From Undaria pinnatifida (lineage: Eukaryota > Sar > Phaeophyceae > Laminariales > Alariaceae): a stretch of 64,000 bases of DNA. Position numbers and translations under genes: made by a program. This document shows positions 52,800-63,682 of the stretch, piece after piece. The notes below the pieces were generated by a model. That model was not told the DNA's origin. It saw nothing but the letters and a program-made list of their open reading frames with translations, and ran no database searches. Position 1 is the first letter of the stretch. Every line of letters starts with the position of its first letter. The stretch lies in the NCBI GenBank assembly GCA_012845835.1, contig JABAKD010000026.1:10096199-10160198 (forward strand). Direction: 5' to 3'.

Positions 52800-53165
52800 C
52801 TGTAACGACGTCAGCTGTGAGTTCGACGACTTACGTTCTTTACTCATCTTTGCACGCTGCGTACCAAAATCGATCGTCCGTCTTTAGTAGGTTTCCTTGA
52901 TCAAAACCTAACATAAGATTATTGTTTACTTAGTTTTTAGGCATCACTATAGTCACTATGATGAGTGTCATTTACGTTATGGAGCATGTGACAGATTAGG
53001 TGTAAACCTGGTATATGTCTGGTTTTTTGATGAAACTACTTTGACGACGTCAGCTGTGAGTTCGACGACCTTAAGCTCGATACTCATATTCTCAAGTTAC
53101 GTACTAAATGTATCGAACGTCCTTGGTAAGTTTACAAATCAAAACCTAACATGGGATGACATTGT
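52800..53165 (+). repeat. Two diverged units of the GR/F2 terminal motif
   Basis: Units at about 52,803-52,925 and 53,041-53,160 both begin CGACGTCAGCTGTGAGTTCG, contain TACTCATCTT / TACTCATATT, and end ATCAAAACCTAACAT. They point opposite to GR copy g and lie about 20 bp beyond its end, so this boundary is also head-to-head, as at 36,475. The ~120-bp units are separated by unrelated sequence, with a 238-bp period. Confidence 0.6.
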
Positions 53166-53964
53166 ATTATGTTACCGATCATGTGTAACCAATTGACCTA
53201 CCGATAATGATCTGAACACTTTGATGTAACACTAATAACCTCCCATTGAATGTTTTAGTCTATATTGATTTTCGTGAGAAAAGGCCTGAGTCGAGAAAGT
53301 TTGCTATTACCTGGTATCTATCAAGTACTACATCCCGTCAGTCTATCTACTGGTAAGATGAACAATCAGTGCGGTCATTGGATGTTGTAAAGAAGAGTTT
53401 TGAGGGATCCTTGTTGATATGATTCTCACAAGAGACAGGTGTTTCTATCGCGAGCCCACAGCTGCAAGCAGTATCAAACGTAGGTAGTAGAAAGTCTTGT
53501 TTTTGTTATCGAGCAAGACTCGCTGATACTTGGTCAAGATACAAGAGTGATCGTGTGGGGGTGGGGGGGGGAAGCTTGGCTCTGGCTAAGCTTCAAATAC
53601 CGGCTCTCGTACTGGCAAGGTATCCAAGCTTCTTGCCAAACGTCAACCCTGAGTGCAAGCTGCAAATTGCCTACGTCGGCCTCTTCTACAAGGCCACGTG
53701 TGTGACTCCTTACATATTTGAAGTGGGGGTAAGGACCAACTCACAATACAACCAATGACATCCAGTCCTCGTTTCCTCCTCAGAACCATTCTGTTCTTTG
53801 TGCGAAAGTGCAGCTGCCTATTCTTCACCAATCAGCGCGGGACGCGGAGAGTAAGACAGGATGTTACCCTTGTCATGTTTCCTGCAGGTCCCGTAGATCA
53901 CGTGGTTCATTACACTACTGTGCGATATATACGTGAGTGCCGAATGCGGAATCCCGCGTCAGCC
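53166..53964. other. No recognisable gene
   Basis: Short frames without domain signatures. A G-run at 53,558-53,570 is isolated and not part of a GR module. Confidence 0.4.
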
Positions 53965-54112
53965 TTCCTGCACACTGTAATGATTCCGAATCGCACAACA
54001 AATGAAATATCGAAAATCAGACTTTAAGATATCAGCAGGAATATGATTGTTCAGCAGATGTAGACGGTTTGTCTATAGCCTATGCAGATAGCGAATACCT
54101 AGCATACCACTA
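53965..54112 (+). repeat. ~150-bp direct repeat, left copy
   Basis: Shares CTTCCTGCACACT, AATGATTCCGAATCGCACAA, AAGATATCAGCAGGAATA and CGGTTTGTCTATAGC with 59,818-59,968 in the same orientation. The two copies enclose the decayed Element A relative, so they might be short LTRs or flanking repeats. Confidence 0.7.
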
Positions 54113-54419
54113 TAACAGTAGCCCGCCCTCAATAGTCGTAGATGCAGATCACACGACGATATGGCAGTGGCAAACGAAGACAACAGGACATCGGGATGTG
54201 GATCGAAGATACAGCTATTCTAACCAACGGCATCAAACGAGGCTATAGACCAACCCACATCTCGTGATTGAGGTTAAGATGCCTCTGGAAGGGGATAATC
54301 CGTGGGCCCACTATCACTTAACCGCTGGGCAGAGAGTACTGGTGCAATGGAACGCAGAGAACAAAGGAAGAGGCTCTAGAAGAGGTAGCACACAAACTGG
54401 GAAAAAAAACGTGCACTGC

Positions 54420-54715
54420 AGGATACCAGCCAGCGACTAAATCTCTGTGCTCGGGAGGCATTCAGCGTGGGTAATGGAGCAGCGGAAAAGTTACACCCGA
54501 ACTACAAAAACAGACACGGGCCCTAAAGGATACCGGCCAGCGGCGTACTCTATGTGCTTGGGAGGCATGGGCATGGGAAAGGGGGCACCAGAAAAGGTAA
54601 CAACCACACTAAAAACATACACGTGCAGTAAAGAATACCAATTAGCTACTGAATATATGTGATTGGGATGCATGTGCGTGGGTTTCAGGGACACCGGAAA
54701 GGGGGTACGCGAAGC
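54420..54715. repeat. ~105-bp tandem repeat, about three units
   Basis: Units start at about 54,420, 54,528 and 54,633 with AGGATACCAGCCAGCGAC, AGGATACCGGCCAGCGGC and AGAATACCAATTAGCTAC. Each continues with TGTGCTTGGGAGGCAT-like and ACATACACGTGCAGTAA-like blocks. The period is close to a multiple of three, so a 71-codon frame passes through two units. I do not treat this as a gene. Confidence 0.75.
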
Positions 54716-55084
54716 GAGGGAATACGTAAGAAAAACAACAACGATAGTGAAAGTCCGTACCGAATAAAGCAAACGACAAAATTACAGAACCCTATGGGCT
54801 GCCCAACTGAAACAACGAAGTTATTGTACACCCTAAAGGTGTTAAAGATCATTAGGAAGACAACACACAATACAAAACATGGAACACTGAGCTTTGGCTG
54901 ACGCTGGTGTACCGACACATTAAGGGGGGTTAGGGGGGGCTCCGCGAGGCCTGTCAGCATTGCATAGGACACCGCGTGCCAGTACCCCGGTCTGATGACG
55001 CTGAAGGCACGGGGACCCGTGGACGGTGCTCTGTGAAGTGGTGAAAGAGGAAAGCAGGAGGTCGATCTTAGTCGGTCCCGGGTC

Positions 55085-55901
55085 ATCGAGAAATGGGACG
55101 ATACAAGAGTTGGCGGAATAATTGTCGGTCGAAGTGCGATGAGCTACTTTGCCCAGCCACCAGAGGCCGTCGCGGACTTTATACCACGGGTGTGCCTCTG
55201 CAGGGAGGGTCGTGGAGCTGAAGCGTTGAAGCCAGATGGTGGGTGGGGCGAGACTGTACCCGGGAGCGAAAAATAATCCGACCCGGTTCCCCGGCTAGTT
55301 TGCGGTGAGCAGCCCCGATGCGCATCTGTAGATGTATACGGTTGAACTGGCGGCGTTGGGAAGGGGTGCTACACCAATAGCGGAGGATGTGAAGCCGGTA
55401 GTGTTGTAGGTATTTTTTCTGTTCCCATAGAGGGCCGAGAAGTCCGGTGGCTGCGCTGACGGGGTTGTTGTATGCGTTCTCGGCGTGTGGGGAGTAAATA
55501 TCCCAGTCCGTTTGGTGTTCGTCGCCGACCATGGCGAGCATGAGAGGTATAGTATCGTTGACACGCTCGACACCGCCGTCGGTGCACGGATGGTAGGAGC
55601 TGATGGCATAGTTTGATGACGAGGCGGTTGTAGAGGGTGAGGGAAAGTTTGGCGCAAAACGGGAGTCGGTCTGTTGGAGAGTATGGTTACGGGGTATCCT
55701 CAGAGAAGGGATATATCGGTCGACAAGGATGTGGGCCGTGCCGGAAGTGGTGAACTGAGCCTCCGTAGTGACATACATGTCGGCGAGGCGACTGAAACGG
55801 TCGGTAAAAAGGAGCATGCAGGCGTTGCCCCGAAGCGTTAAGGGTCGGGGGCCGGAGTAGTCCACGCTGATGAGGGTGCCGGGACCGTTAGGTAAGGGCA
55901 A
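55085..55901 (-). pseudogene. Integrase with large internal deletion
   Basis: The minus frame 55,179-55,901 has the first catalytic aspartate (ISVDYSGPRP), a scrambled second-aspartate region, and the glutamate block (GGVERVNDT). It then jumps from SAATG to HILRYW, deleting roughly 250 residues that hold the GPY module and chromodomain in Element A. The frame closes after RIGAAHRKLAG. Beyond the stop, another frame (about 55,085-55,190) still reads a Tudor-like WYKVRDGLWWLGKV and FLDDPG. Clearly non-functional. Confidence 0.75.
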
Positions 55902-56950
55902 GGAAACGTTAGACTAGGGAATTCTGTGGCACGAAGTCTTGGGCGCCTGGCACTTGAGGCAGTGGCGTAGCCACCAACGGGTGGAAATGTCCCTGCCGAT
56001 CTACCTGTAGAAACTCCCAAGAATACTAAGTGTCCGAGAAACACCCAAGTGGCAAGGGGTGGTGGATAGGCATGCGTGTAGGGCCCATAGGCGCATCAAC
56101 ATTGGAACGTAGACGCGGAGGAATGGGTCAAGGGACGGGGGGGGTGGATCGTGGGCATGGCGCATTTGGTCCGTGAGTGGTCGGTGTACGAGAAGAACGG
56201 TGTTGTCGTCGGTGGTGTGCAGCTAGTCTATTTTGGCGAGGATTATGACGTCCGCAAGAGGTGGGCGACGATCAAGGGGGTGTACTCCAAGAGGTCGTCC
56301 GGTGGTGGCGAAGGTGAATCCAGGGAGAGGAACCGAAGGGTGGCGGATCAGAGGGGCTCGGCGAGTCGCTCTCGTGCCCAATCGGTGCAGGTGCAGTGCT
56401 CGACGCACACACGGAGATTGAGGTCATTGATGAACTCGACAACGGGTTCCAGTAGTCCAGGTGGCGCTCGCAGAGCAAAGTGGGGTGGCTAGGGAGGAGG
56501 CTTTGGATCAATAATCTACGATGATGAGGGGGGATTCGGTTGGGGGGGTACTTGGTGGGGTCGCAGTTGAAGGCGACGAGGTGCTGTGTGCAGCGAGGCG
56601 TTGTGTGGTAGCTGGGCACAGGGCGGCGCCGTGCACCCAACAGTGGGTGGGCTGAGCTGGTAAGAAGATTTTTTGAAGCGGCGGAGCGGTTCCAATTCCG
56701 AGGAGATATCAGGTCTGACGAGGCACGAGGAGGGGTCGCAGCCGAGACGCCCGAGGTGGACGATGAGGAGACGACGGGTAGCCTGCAAGTCAAACAGGGA
56801 GGAACGCCAGTGGCCACGGCGGCTTTGTCGGAGCTGGAAGGCGATCCGACGATGTGGTCGAAAATAGAGACGTGGCCGACAGGAACGCTAAAAGGCGAGT
56901 TAGTGGAAAGGTCTTCACCAAAGTGTGTGCCGGGGATAACGCAATGTAGC

Positions 56951-57262
56951 GATGCCGCGGCGGGGTCTTGTTCTTTGGACGAAGCGGTGGCGGACGGGAG
57001 CGCCGTAAGGCGTTGCCAGATGGGTGTCTTGTTCTTGGCCAAACGGTGGTCGGCGGGGTCGCCGTGTTGCGATGCCGCGGCGGGTTCTTGGTCTTGGACA
57101 AAGCGATGGCCAACGGGAGCGTGGTGAGGTGGTGCCGCGGTTGGGTCTTGTCCTTGGACAAAGCGGTGGTCAGCTGGGGCGCTGTGAGGCGATGTCGCGG
57201 CGGGGTCTTCGTCTTGGACAAAGCGGTGAGCCGGCAAGAACGCTGTGAGGTGATTCCGCGGC
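56951..57262. repeat. 60-bp (20-codon) tandem repeat, about five units
   Basis: Each unit has GATGCCGCGGCGGGGTCTTG or close variants, followed by TTGGACAAAGCGGTGG. On the minus strand the 338-codon frame 56,272-57,288 reads it as a 20-residue repeat H-R-F-V-Q-D-x-x-P-A-A-x-x-x-H-x-x-P-x-D. It occupies a place comparable to the 12-residue repeat of Element A (24,120-24,290) but has a different sequence. Confidence 0.8.
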
Positions 57263-57973
57263 GAGGTCTCAATTGTAACGTGGACCAACCCAAATCACGG
57301 CAAGGCGAGTCGGTGGTATAACGTTGAGCAAAGTGGGGGCCGATGGGAAGGCTGTGTGGTGACCCGGCGGCGGGGGCTTGAAACAAGCGGGGGCCGAGGG
57401 GAAGACTGTGAAGCGAGCCGGTGGCTGGTTGCGGGGCGGCGATGGCGGTCATGAATGGCTGAGAAACCTGGGCTGAATCCGAGGCGTCCATAAGCGGTTC
57501 GTGGCGGCGGTAGTGGCCAAAATCGTGGTTGGTGCAGGCGAACGGTGGGGTAACGTCGAAACTGCGGAGGCAGGTGGGATGAACCCATCAAAGCCAATGC
57601 TCGGGGTGGCCGGCTCGATTGCGGTGAAACCGCAGGCTTGAATGAGGTGGTTAATGGTTCCAAGAAAATGTCCTGTGGGGCTGAGTTCGGGATTTTTGTG
57701 AGAGAGGAAGAAGAGGTCCCAAGAAGGTCCCCTTGTTTCGAGTTCCGTGGATCCCGAGAGCGGGGTTGTTTGGTACCCATTGGCGACGTCGTCACGGGGA
57801 AGGACGTCAACCAGGTAGTGACCGTCACGGAGAAGGATGTCAACCAGGTAGTGACCGGTAAGGGCTGGAACATCCGAGGAGCGGATCAAGGTGACTGGGA
57901 CAACGGTCGGCGTGAACGAAAGTGAGATTGCGTGCACGCGAACTCGAGGTGGAAGGTGTCGGTGGTCGGTCGG

Positions 57974-58417
57974 TTATCGCTGAGCAAAATGCAGAGGCCT
58001 TCGATGCAAGGACCCGAGAGGGAAAGTTCGCCGAAGATCGGTTGGGAGGGCTGACGGGGCAGGGTGGTGTATGTGCGCTGGGTAAAGTGTATCCAGCTGT
58101 CGCGTCCCTGTAGGACAGGATATTGCATGGTGCCCGCTGGGACAATGCACGCCCAAACAGCAAGCTCGGCTAAAGGGGTGATACCATGCAGAAACTGGAC
58201 GCTGAGTCAGACGGAGGTCGGCCGAGGTGAGGACGGAGGCCGATTGGCCGAACCCCCCCCAAGGACGAGGGGGCGCGTGTCGTTCGCAGACGTCTGATCC
58301 GGCGATGTTGTACTTCATGCGGGCCCAGGCTTGAGCGGACACAAAAGTCTGTAGGGAGCCGGTGTCGAAGAGGGCTACTAAGTCGTAGCAGCTGGAGGTG
58401 GAAGGCCCGCTCTGCAC
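57974..58417 (-). pseudogene. Retropepsin-like aspartic protease
   Basis: The minus frame contains YDLVALFDTGSLQTFVSA, a good D-T-G-S active site preceded by the typical hydrophobic strand. The downstream half is degraded: a frame at 57,840-58,163 carries what may be the continuation. Protease matures Gag-Pol. Element A itself lacks a recognisable protease, so this copy shows that the family once had one. Confidence 0.65.
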
Positions 58418-58920
58418 TTTGATGCTGGTGGTTAAGGAGGCGTCATCGATGGTGGCAATGCCGTTTGAGAGGCCAGGTCCATGCTAGGCGATAGGGGGTG
58501 GTGGGGTATTAGAGGCGTCAAGTTCGGGTGTAATGGTGGAGACCGAAGTACATGCCGGAGTTGTTTCTGGGACGAAGGATGGCAGGAGTGTGTCTAGTAC
58601 GGAGGTTTCTTTAGGGGGTTCCATGGTGGTGCTGATCTCGTGGATACCATTGCCCGAGGGCGAGACGCGAGTGGGGCGAGATGGAGGGGGGGCGTGGTCC
58701 AGTTAGTGGCGTACTTAAATAAGGATGTCGCCCAAAAGGTTGAGTCCCCGCCACTGCTGAGGTTGGAGGGCTTGCCAGTCGGCAGTCTTGAAACGAAGGC
58801 CCCAGACGAGATCGTGCGGGCTGGCGGCGGAGAACTTGTCGCCGACTTCCAGTATCTGCTGGCGGAAGGGCGGGGTCGAAAACGTGGCGAGATTCCCTTG
58901 TAAACGATATCATAGCGATG

Positions 58921-59817
58921 ACTCTCCCAGAGCCCTTGGTTAACGTTGGATACAGAGCGTCCGAGACGTTTCTGATTCGCAGGGTCCGACGAGGGTATAA
59001 AATCCCTTCAGGTGACTCTATCCATGAAGCGCTTGGCCTTCTCCGACATCATACATTGTTCGGCGCAGCTGTAGTGCTCGTTGTTGACTGTGAAGGCCGA
59101 GGTTTACCATTGGGGAAATACCGAGGTGCAGTCCCAAAAGGAAATGTTTGGAAGGTGTCCAGAGTCGGTGGTAGTGGGGGGGAGCAGAGGGGCATGGTGT
59201 GGACCCATTGAGTTCGGCGTGACATGGTCAGAGAGGTCGCGGTGTGAGCGGCCTCGGCTCCCGAGAGCGTCGGGAGAGTGGTCGATGTTACCGAGGTCCG
59301 ACGCATGCCACGATATAGGTGTAACTTTTCGTGAAAAAATGATTTCTGAATGACGGGGCTCCTTAACCCGAACTAATCGGAAATACGCGGTTTGTTTTGC
59401 ATGACTCTCGTTGTGTATCGAGGCGATGGCATTTTCATTCGGTAGCAGTTTATGTTTTCCCCAAATTCGGTTATTGGGAAAGAACATAAGCTCCCAAATT
59501 GTGGCCTCTCAGAACAAAAGCGGTGGACCTCTATCGTGACGGTATTGTGGCCGTGACGGTAAACCCCGGAGGTCCCTGCTAGACGCGTTTTCTGTTTGCG
59601 GGGAAGAAGGGACGTACTTGGAAGAAGACGCCGCACCTGCAGAAATCCGTGACAGAGGGGTAGGTTGCGGTGCAGGGGGCTCCTGGCGTGGTCTTATTGG
59701 CATGGTCGAGTCTTCCGTGGAAGAGTCCGCGAGTAAATTGTCCCTTAGACCCAGGGAGAATGGTATAGTCAGTACGGGACGGTCAGCTGTGAGTCCAGAA
59801 CTGCTAGAGGTCGGGAA
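58921..59817. other. Unassigned, possibly degraded gag of the Element A relative
   Basis: Position upstream of the protease (on the minus strand) suggests gag, but none of the frames (up to 127 codons) shows a zinc knuckle or a match to the Element A gag blocks. Confidence 0.3.
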
Positions 59818-59968
59818 CTTCCTGCACACTCTAATGATTCCGAATCGCACAACAAATGAATTAACGGGAATTAAACTTCAAGATATCAGCAGGAATACAA
59901 CTTTCCCGCAAATATATACGGTTTGTCTATAGCTCACGCAGATAGCGGATACCTAGTGAAACACTATA
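59818..59968 (+). repeat. ~150-bp direct repeat, right copy
   Basis: Matches 53,965-54,112 in the same orientation, with about 15-20% visible differences. Homology starts at CTTCCTGCACACTCTAATG and fades after AGCGGATACCTAGTGAAACAC. Confidence 0.7.
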
Positions 59969-60062
59969 TTAATGTGTTTGACGCGGACGAGTAGACAAAA
60001 TACATCATATCGTATCGTGTGTTCCTGTCATAGTCCATTAATCACAACATCATCAATTACTA

Positions 60063-60595
60063 CTGCTACTACAACTACTATTGCTGTCTACCTGGTGCAA
60101 CGTATTACTTGTTCCATATCTGGCGTAGGTTTATGTTACAGGGCGTGTATCTCTCTCTAGAATGAATGTTCAGCGTAATCGACGAGAAACTCGTTGAAAG
60201 AGCAGTTATTCTATTGTACCGATCTACCAGGTATGTATCTACGTCGATGTCTAATAGTGCTAGGTCTATTGGTGTTGTATAATATACCATACAGCAGGGG
60301 TGCGGGTGTATCACTGCTGTCTGATTATTATATGGTGGGTGCTTGTTATACTGCTGGCTACCTGGTATATATCACTACCAGGTACTCTTAGCTCCTACTA
60401 CTACTTCTGTAAACCTGGTACAACGTATCATTTCCGCCATTTCTGCTGTAGTTTGGTAATAACAAATTTTGTTTCTCTCTTGGATGAAGCATCTGTCAGT
60501 GTGGACACTGGGTGTGTTGGAAGTCTACACTTACTCGTTGATAGAGCGGTTTAATACAAATACTTCTACGGCACCAGGTATGACATCTACGTGAC
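60063..60595. repeat. Diverged ~330-bp tandem duplication
   Basis: Segments 60,063-60,245 and 60,388-60,595 share TACTACAACTACTATTGCTG / TACTACTACTTCTGTAA, CCTGGTGCAACGTATTA / CCTGGTACAACGTATCA, CTCGTTGAAAGAGC / CTCGTTGATAGAGC and ACCAGGTATG-ATCTACGT. No coding potential. The TACCTGGT/ACCAGGTA motif is frequent here. Confidence 0.6.
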
Positions 60596-61324
60596 GCGCA
60601 TGTATCGTTTTGACAGAAACCATTACGTCTGTCATGCACATGAGAGCTACCGAAGAACATCATCATTATGTATTTGTGGGCTACTACTCCCTGTTACAGT
60701 TTGCAGACCATCCGATGTCCATTCCATGTTGGTCGGCACGTTGGTCATGTCCTCGCATATTGAACCACGAGCATTCGAACGACGTCGCGCTTGCTTCTTC
60801 TCCTATGATATCTTGTGATTTCGTCTTGATACAACTGTTTAAAAGCAGTACTAAGGCAATCCACAAATACCTGTGGTAGGAGAAGGTGCGCGCCCACGCG
60901 ATATTTGCCAAGCAGTACTCACAGCCCTATTTCCGAGTGGTGTCTTGCAACAGCTCTTCGAGTCATCCTCAATCATTACCGGACATTACGTAATAAACCA
61001 ATACGTGGATCCAAAGCGTCTAGATTCCGAAAACAATGCCAAGAAGGAAGCACAGCAAGCCCAGACGTAACGACACTGCTGGTATATGAAGCGTTGCAGA
61101 AACACTTGCAGTAGCAAGCTGTATCTCTATTTTTCACGAAACGCTTAGTTTGCGTTTGTCAGAGATCCGTCCAACTCCTTGGTTCTTGAGAAAAGGAGAC
61201 GTAGTAATACTCGTAGATCCATCCACATGGACGAACCCAAAAATATAGTTGAACCAGCGACGGACGAACAGGCTGGATGCGTGCATTGGAACTTGAGTGT
61301 TAAAATTTGGACGGAAGGTGGGCT
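60596..61324. other. No recognisable gene
   Basis: Frames under 90 codons and no conserved motif. Confidence 0.4.
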
Positions 61325-61520
61325 TTGTATTTGCTTTCGAAGTTGTATCATATGCTTTCGAAGTTGTATCATATTCATGCGCACCCCCCGCTCGGAGAAT
61401 GGGGACAGAGAGAGGGGCAAGCCCCTGGGGCTGCTCCAACAGCAGCCCCAAGCTATCGCTCGTAAACCTGAGTCATTTTCCATTCCAAATGGCAATATCG
61501 AGCGTTCGACGCCAGCCTAC
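61325..61520. repeat. ~180-bp direct repeat, copy 1 (with a 21-bp internal duplication)
   Basis: Shares with 62,389-62,566: TTGCTTTCGAAGTTGTATC, CCCCGCTCGGAGAATGGGG, AGAGAGGGGCAAGC and TTCGACGCCAGCCT. Within it, TGCTTTCGAAGTTGTATCAT occurs twice in tandem at 61,332-61,373, which explains its greater length. Confidence 0.8.
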
Positions 61521-62388
61521 CTTATAGGCTCGAAACAAAAAAATACATATTGCTGTTGAACTCAGCATCAACGCACACACGACACATATAAAACGCAAAT
61601 ATCGTGTACTAGAGAAGCACACATTATATATAAACATAACGCCAATGTATATGTACTCCGCGGCCAAGCAGCAATATTACCGACATGCCTCTCTCCTGCA
61701 GATTCAGATTGCGCTATTACCGAGCTAAATGTGAAGCTAAACACCGCGTCTGCTAATTAGCACCCGTCATCACCCAATATATGCACCGCATAGTGTAGTT
61801 TCCGAACGAGGAAGAAATGGACGCACCTCGAGGTTAGAGACATGTGCTCATGTTCGCGAATAATAGGTAGGCAAACCAACATCGCACAGTACAGTTGCAA
61901 TGCACAATGGAGCTGCCCGACGGAAAAGGACGCACCTCCAGCTTGGAGACGTGCGCGCACCATCATGATGACATGAACAGAAACCGTCAGCCCCAGAACT
62001 AAATTTAAAACGCGCAACCTACGGCACCCAGGCCTCTGCACACCGCCCCCTAGGTACGTATAGCTAACAGCAATTAACATTCTGCCCGCGTTGCTGCTAC
62101 CGCTTCATTCCCCCTCCGCTGACTTCCTGAAAAGCAGAGACGGGTGGGTGGAAAATCAACCAGTCTCTATCGCACCTTGAACCTGTTACGCTGACCACGC
62201 GTCTTTCTTCTCTGCATGCTTGTCGTGAGTCTCAGCAACCAGATGGACTGATTCAAGGTTCCTATTGCTTTACCGGTAGAATTACGAGTAACCACCCGCG
62301 TTGATCTCATTGGTCAACGAGCGATAACACCGTACGTCTTCCGTAGATACAAAACAGTTTTTTTCCCGTTGCTCGATAATAAAACCTT
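61521..62388. other. Spacer between direct repeats, with a weak ~120-bp duplication
   Basis: The block GGACGCACCTCGAGGTTAGAGAC (first 20 bases GGACGCACCTCGAGGTTAGA) at 61,817 and GGACGCACCTCCAGCTTGGA at 61,928 marks a local duplication. No gene is recognised. If the flanking direct repeats are split direct repeats, this would be the A2-like middle portion. Confidence 0.4.
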
Positions 62389-62566
62389 TTTGTATTTTGC
62401 TTTCGAAGTGGTATCGTATTAATGCGCATTCCCCGCTTGGAGCATGGGGGGCGGAGAGAGGTGCAAGCTCCCGGGGCTGATCTAACAGCTGCCCCGCGCT
62501 ATCGTCCGTAGACCTGAGTCAACGTCAATCCCAACTCGCAATGTCGGGCTTTCGACGCCAGCCTCC
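62389..62566. repeat. ~180-bp direct repeat, copy 2
   Basis: Same orientation as copy 1, with moderate divergence. It lies between the tyrosine-recombinase remnants (to the right) and copy 1 (to the left), that is at the 3' side of the minus-strand YR retroelement. Confidence 0.8.
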
Positions 62567-62723
62567 AACAATGGTATGGGCTCAGCTTACGGACGCATTG
62601 CGCCCCCTCCCTACCCCCTGTTGCTGTACCCTAGGATGCGCACGTCAAGATCCAACTCCTCATTCCTATCCGCGTGGCACAAATAACAAAGTTGCGAACT
62701 AGCTGAAGTAGTTACGTCAACTT

Positions 62724-62936
62724 CTACCGTTCCATCTTTGGAGTTGGGTTAACCTGCCTCAAATCTGTACCCTGCCCCGGCTGGATCCTGTTACCCATCC
62801 CATCCGGGGCCACTACGTTTGCTACCCAGCTGGTATCCTTCTCGTGGCTACGAACGTACGCCTTACATGCATCAAGCCCCCACCGGCCCTGTGGTTGCAA
62901 CGTCTCTGGGGAGGCAACGGCCGCCAATGCAACCAC
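62724..62936 (-). pseudogene. Tyrosine recombinase C-terminal fragment
   Basis: The 70-codon frame has ALAAVASPETLQPQGRWGLD followed by ACKAYVRS, matching the end of DIRS-type recombinases where G-R-W supplies the active-site W/H and the tyrosine of K-x-Y-x-R is the nucleophile. The expected H-x-x-R box should stand just before ALAA but the sequence there does not read it in any frame, so the active site is lost. A frame change separates it from the upstream part at 63,026-63,586. Confidence 0.65.
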
Positions 62937-63025
62937 GTTTTGCAGGACTACCCTCGCTGGTTCCTTTGTCTACATGAACCATCTACCACCACCAATGCCA
63001 TACGCCACCAGGGGAGCCGATGACG

Positions 63026-63586
63026 TCAGAAAAAATAAAAAGCCATCAACTCCAGCATGAGATCGACAGCGCCGGCACCGACCCCCATGGCCCTCGGTGA
63101 CCCCGCCCGCACTCGCGAAATAACCGCCAAGTTTCGCAACTGGTCGCCTTCGGACCCACAAGAGCGAATCTCGACGCTGTCATCTCTCGACCATTGCGCC
63201 ACCCCTAACTGTGCCCAACCGCAAACGACAGCCACATCTGCTCGCCGTAAACAATACGTTTCGTTGATACGCGACCGGAGTTTGGCGATCATCGCGGGCA
63301 CGCCGTTCAAAAACCAAAACGACGCGCCCAGCGAATGCCACAACACGCGCCCCCCGTGACGCCAAGCAGGTGTCAGTTTTTCGCCAGAAAGCGACATAGC
63401 CCACGACACGGGCCGACGCACGATCGCCTGCTTATCCACCTCGGCATGCAAGCGCGCCGCATCTTTCCGGGCGCGCGATGACGGGGTGAGCGGTGTCGAG
63501 CTCGAAACCGCGTGAAAGGTCAAGGAAACATTTGACGGGCGCCATATCGCATTCGATGGTCGCCGACCGCAGTTTCTTGGTGGCAA
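63026..63586 (-). pseudogene. Tyrosine recombinase central part
   Basis: A 186-codon minus frame whose second half carries LRRADVAVVCGW and VEIRSCGSEGDQLRN, typical of the central region of DIRS-like recombinases (there V-x-x-x-F-x-G-S-K-x-D-Q). The conserved lysine of that block is glutamate here. The first half resembles the N-terminal core-binding segment only weakly. The frame ends in an aromatic stretch at 63,026, beyond which the protein continues in other frames. Confidence 0.6.
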
Positions 63587-63682
63587 AAGAGTACGCTACC
63601 TACTCAAACATATGCCACATGTTGATCACACTGTCAATGCCGCGTTCAAGTAAAACGGGAACACCAGAACGTACCCGAACGT

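Larger units (their letters stand above)
54960..58920 (-). mobile_element. Decayed minus-strand relative of Element A
   Basis: Right to left it shows a retropepsin region, a repeat-rich linker with 20-residue repeats, a shortened integrase and the Tudor-like tail. Integrase segments match Element A closely enough (MPLPNGPGTLISVDYSGP versus MPLPEGPGIAVSVDYFGP) to place them in the same family. No NADAR domain, RT or RNase H is recognised. Flanking 150-bp direct repeats may be its LTRs. Confidence 0.7.

Noticed and set aside
56272..57288. 338-codon minus frame as a standalone gene
   Set aside because: Most of it is the 20-residue repeat array and low-complexity Pro/Ser sequence in the retroelement linker. 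It is described as a repeat, with no function assigned.
63057..63359. 100-codon plus frame near the window end
   Set aside because: Antisense to the tyrosine-recombinase remnant, which has the better family match.
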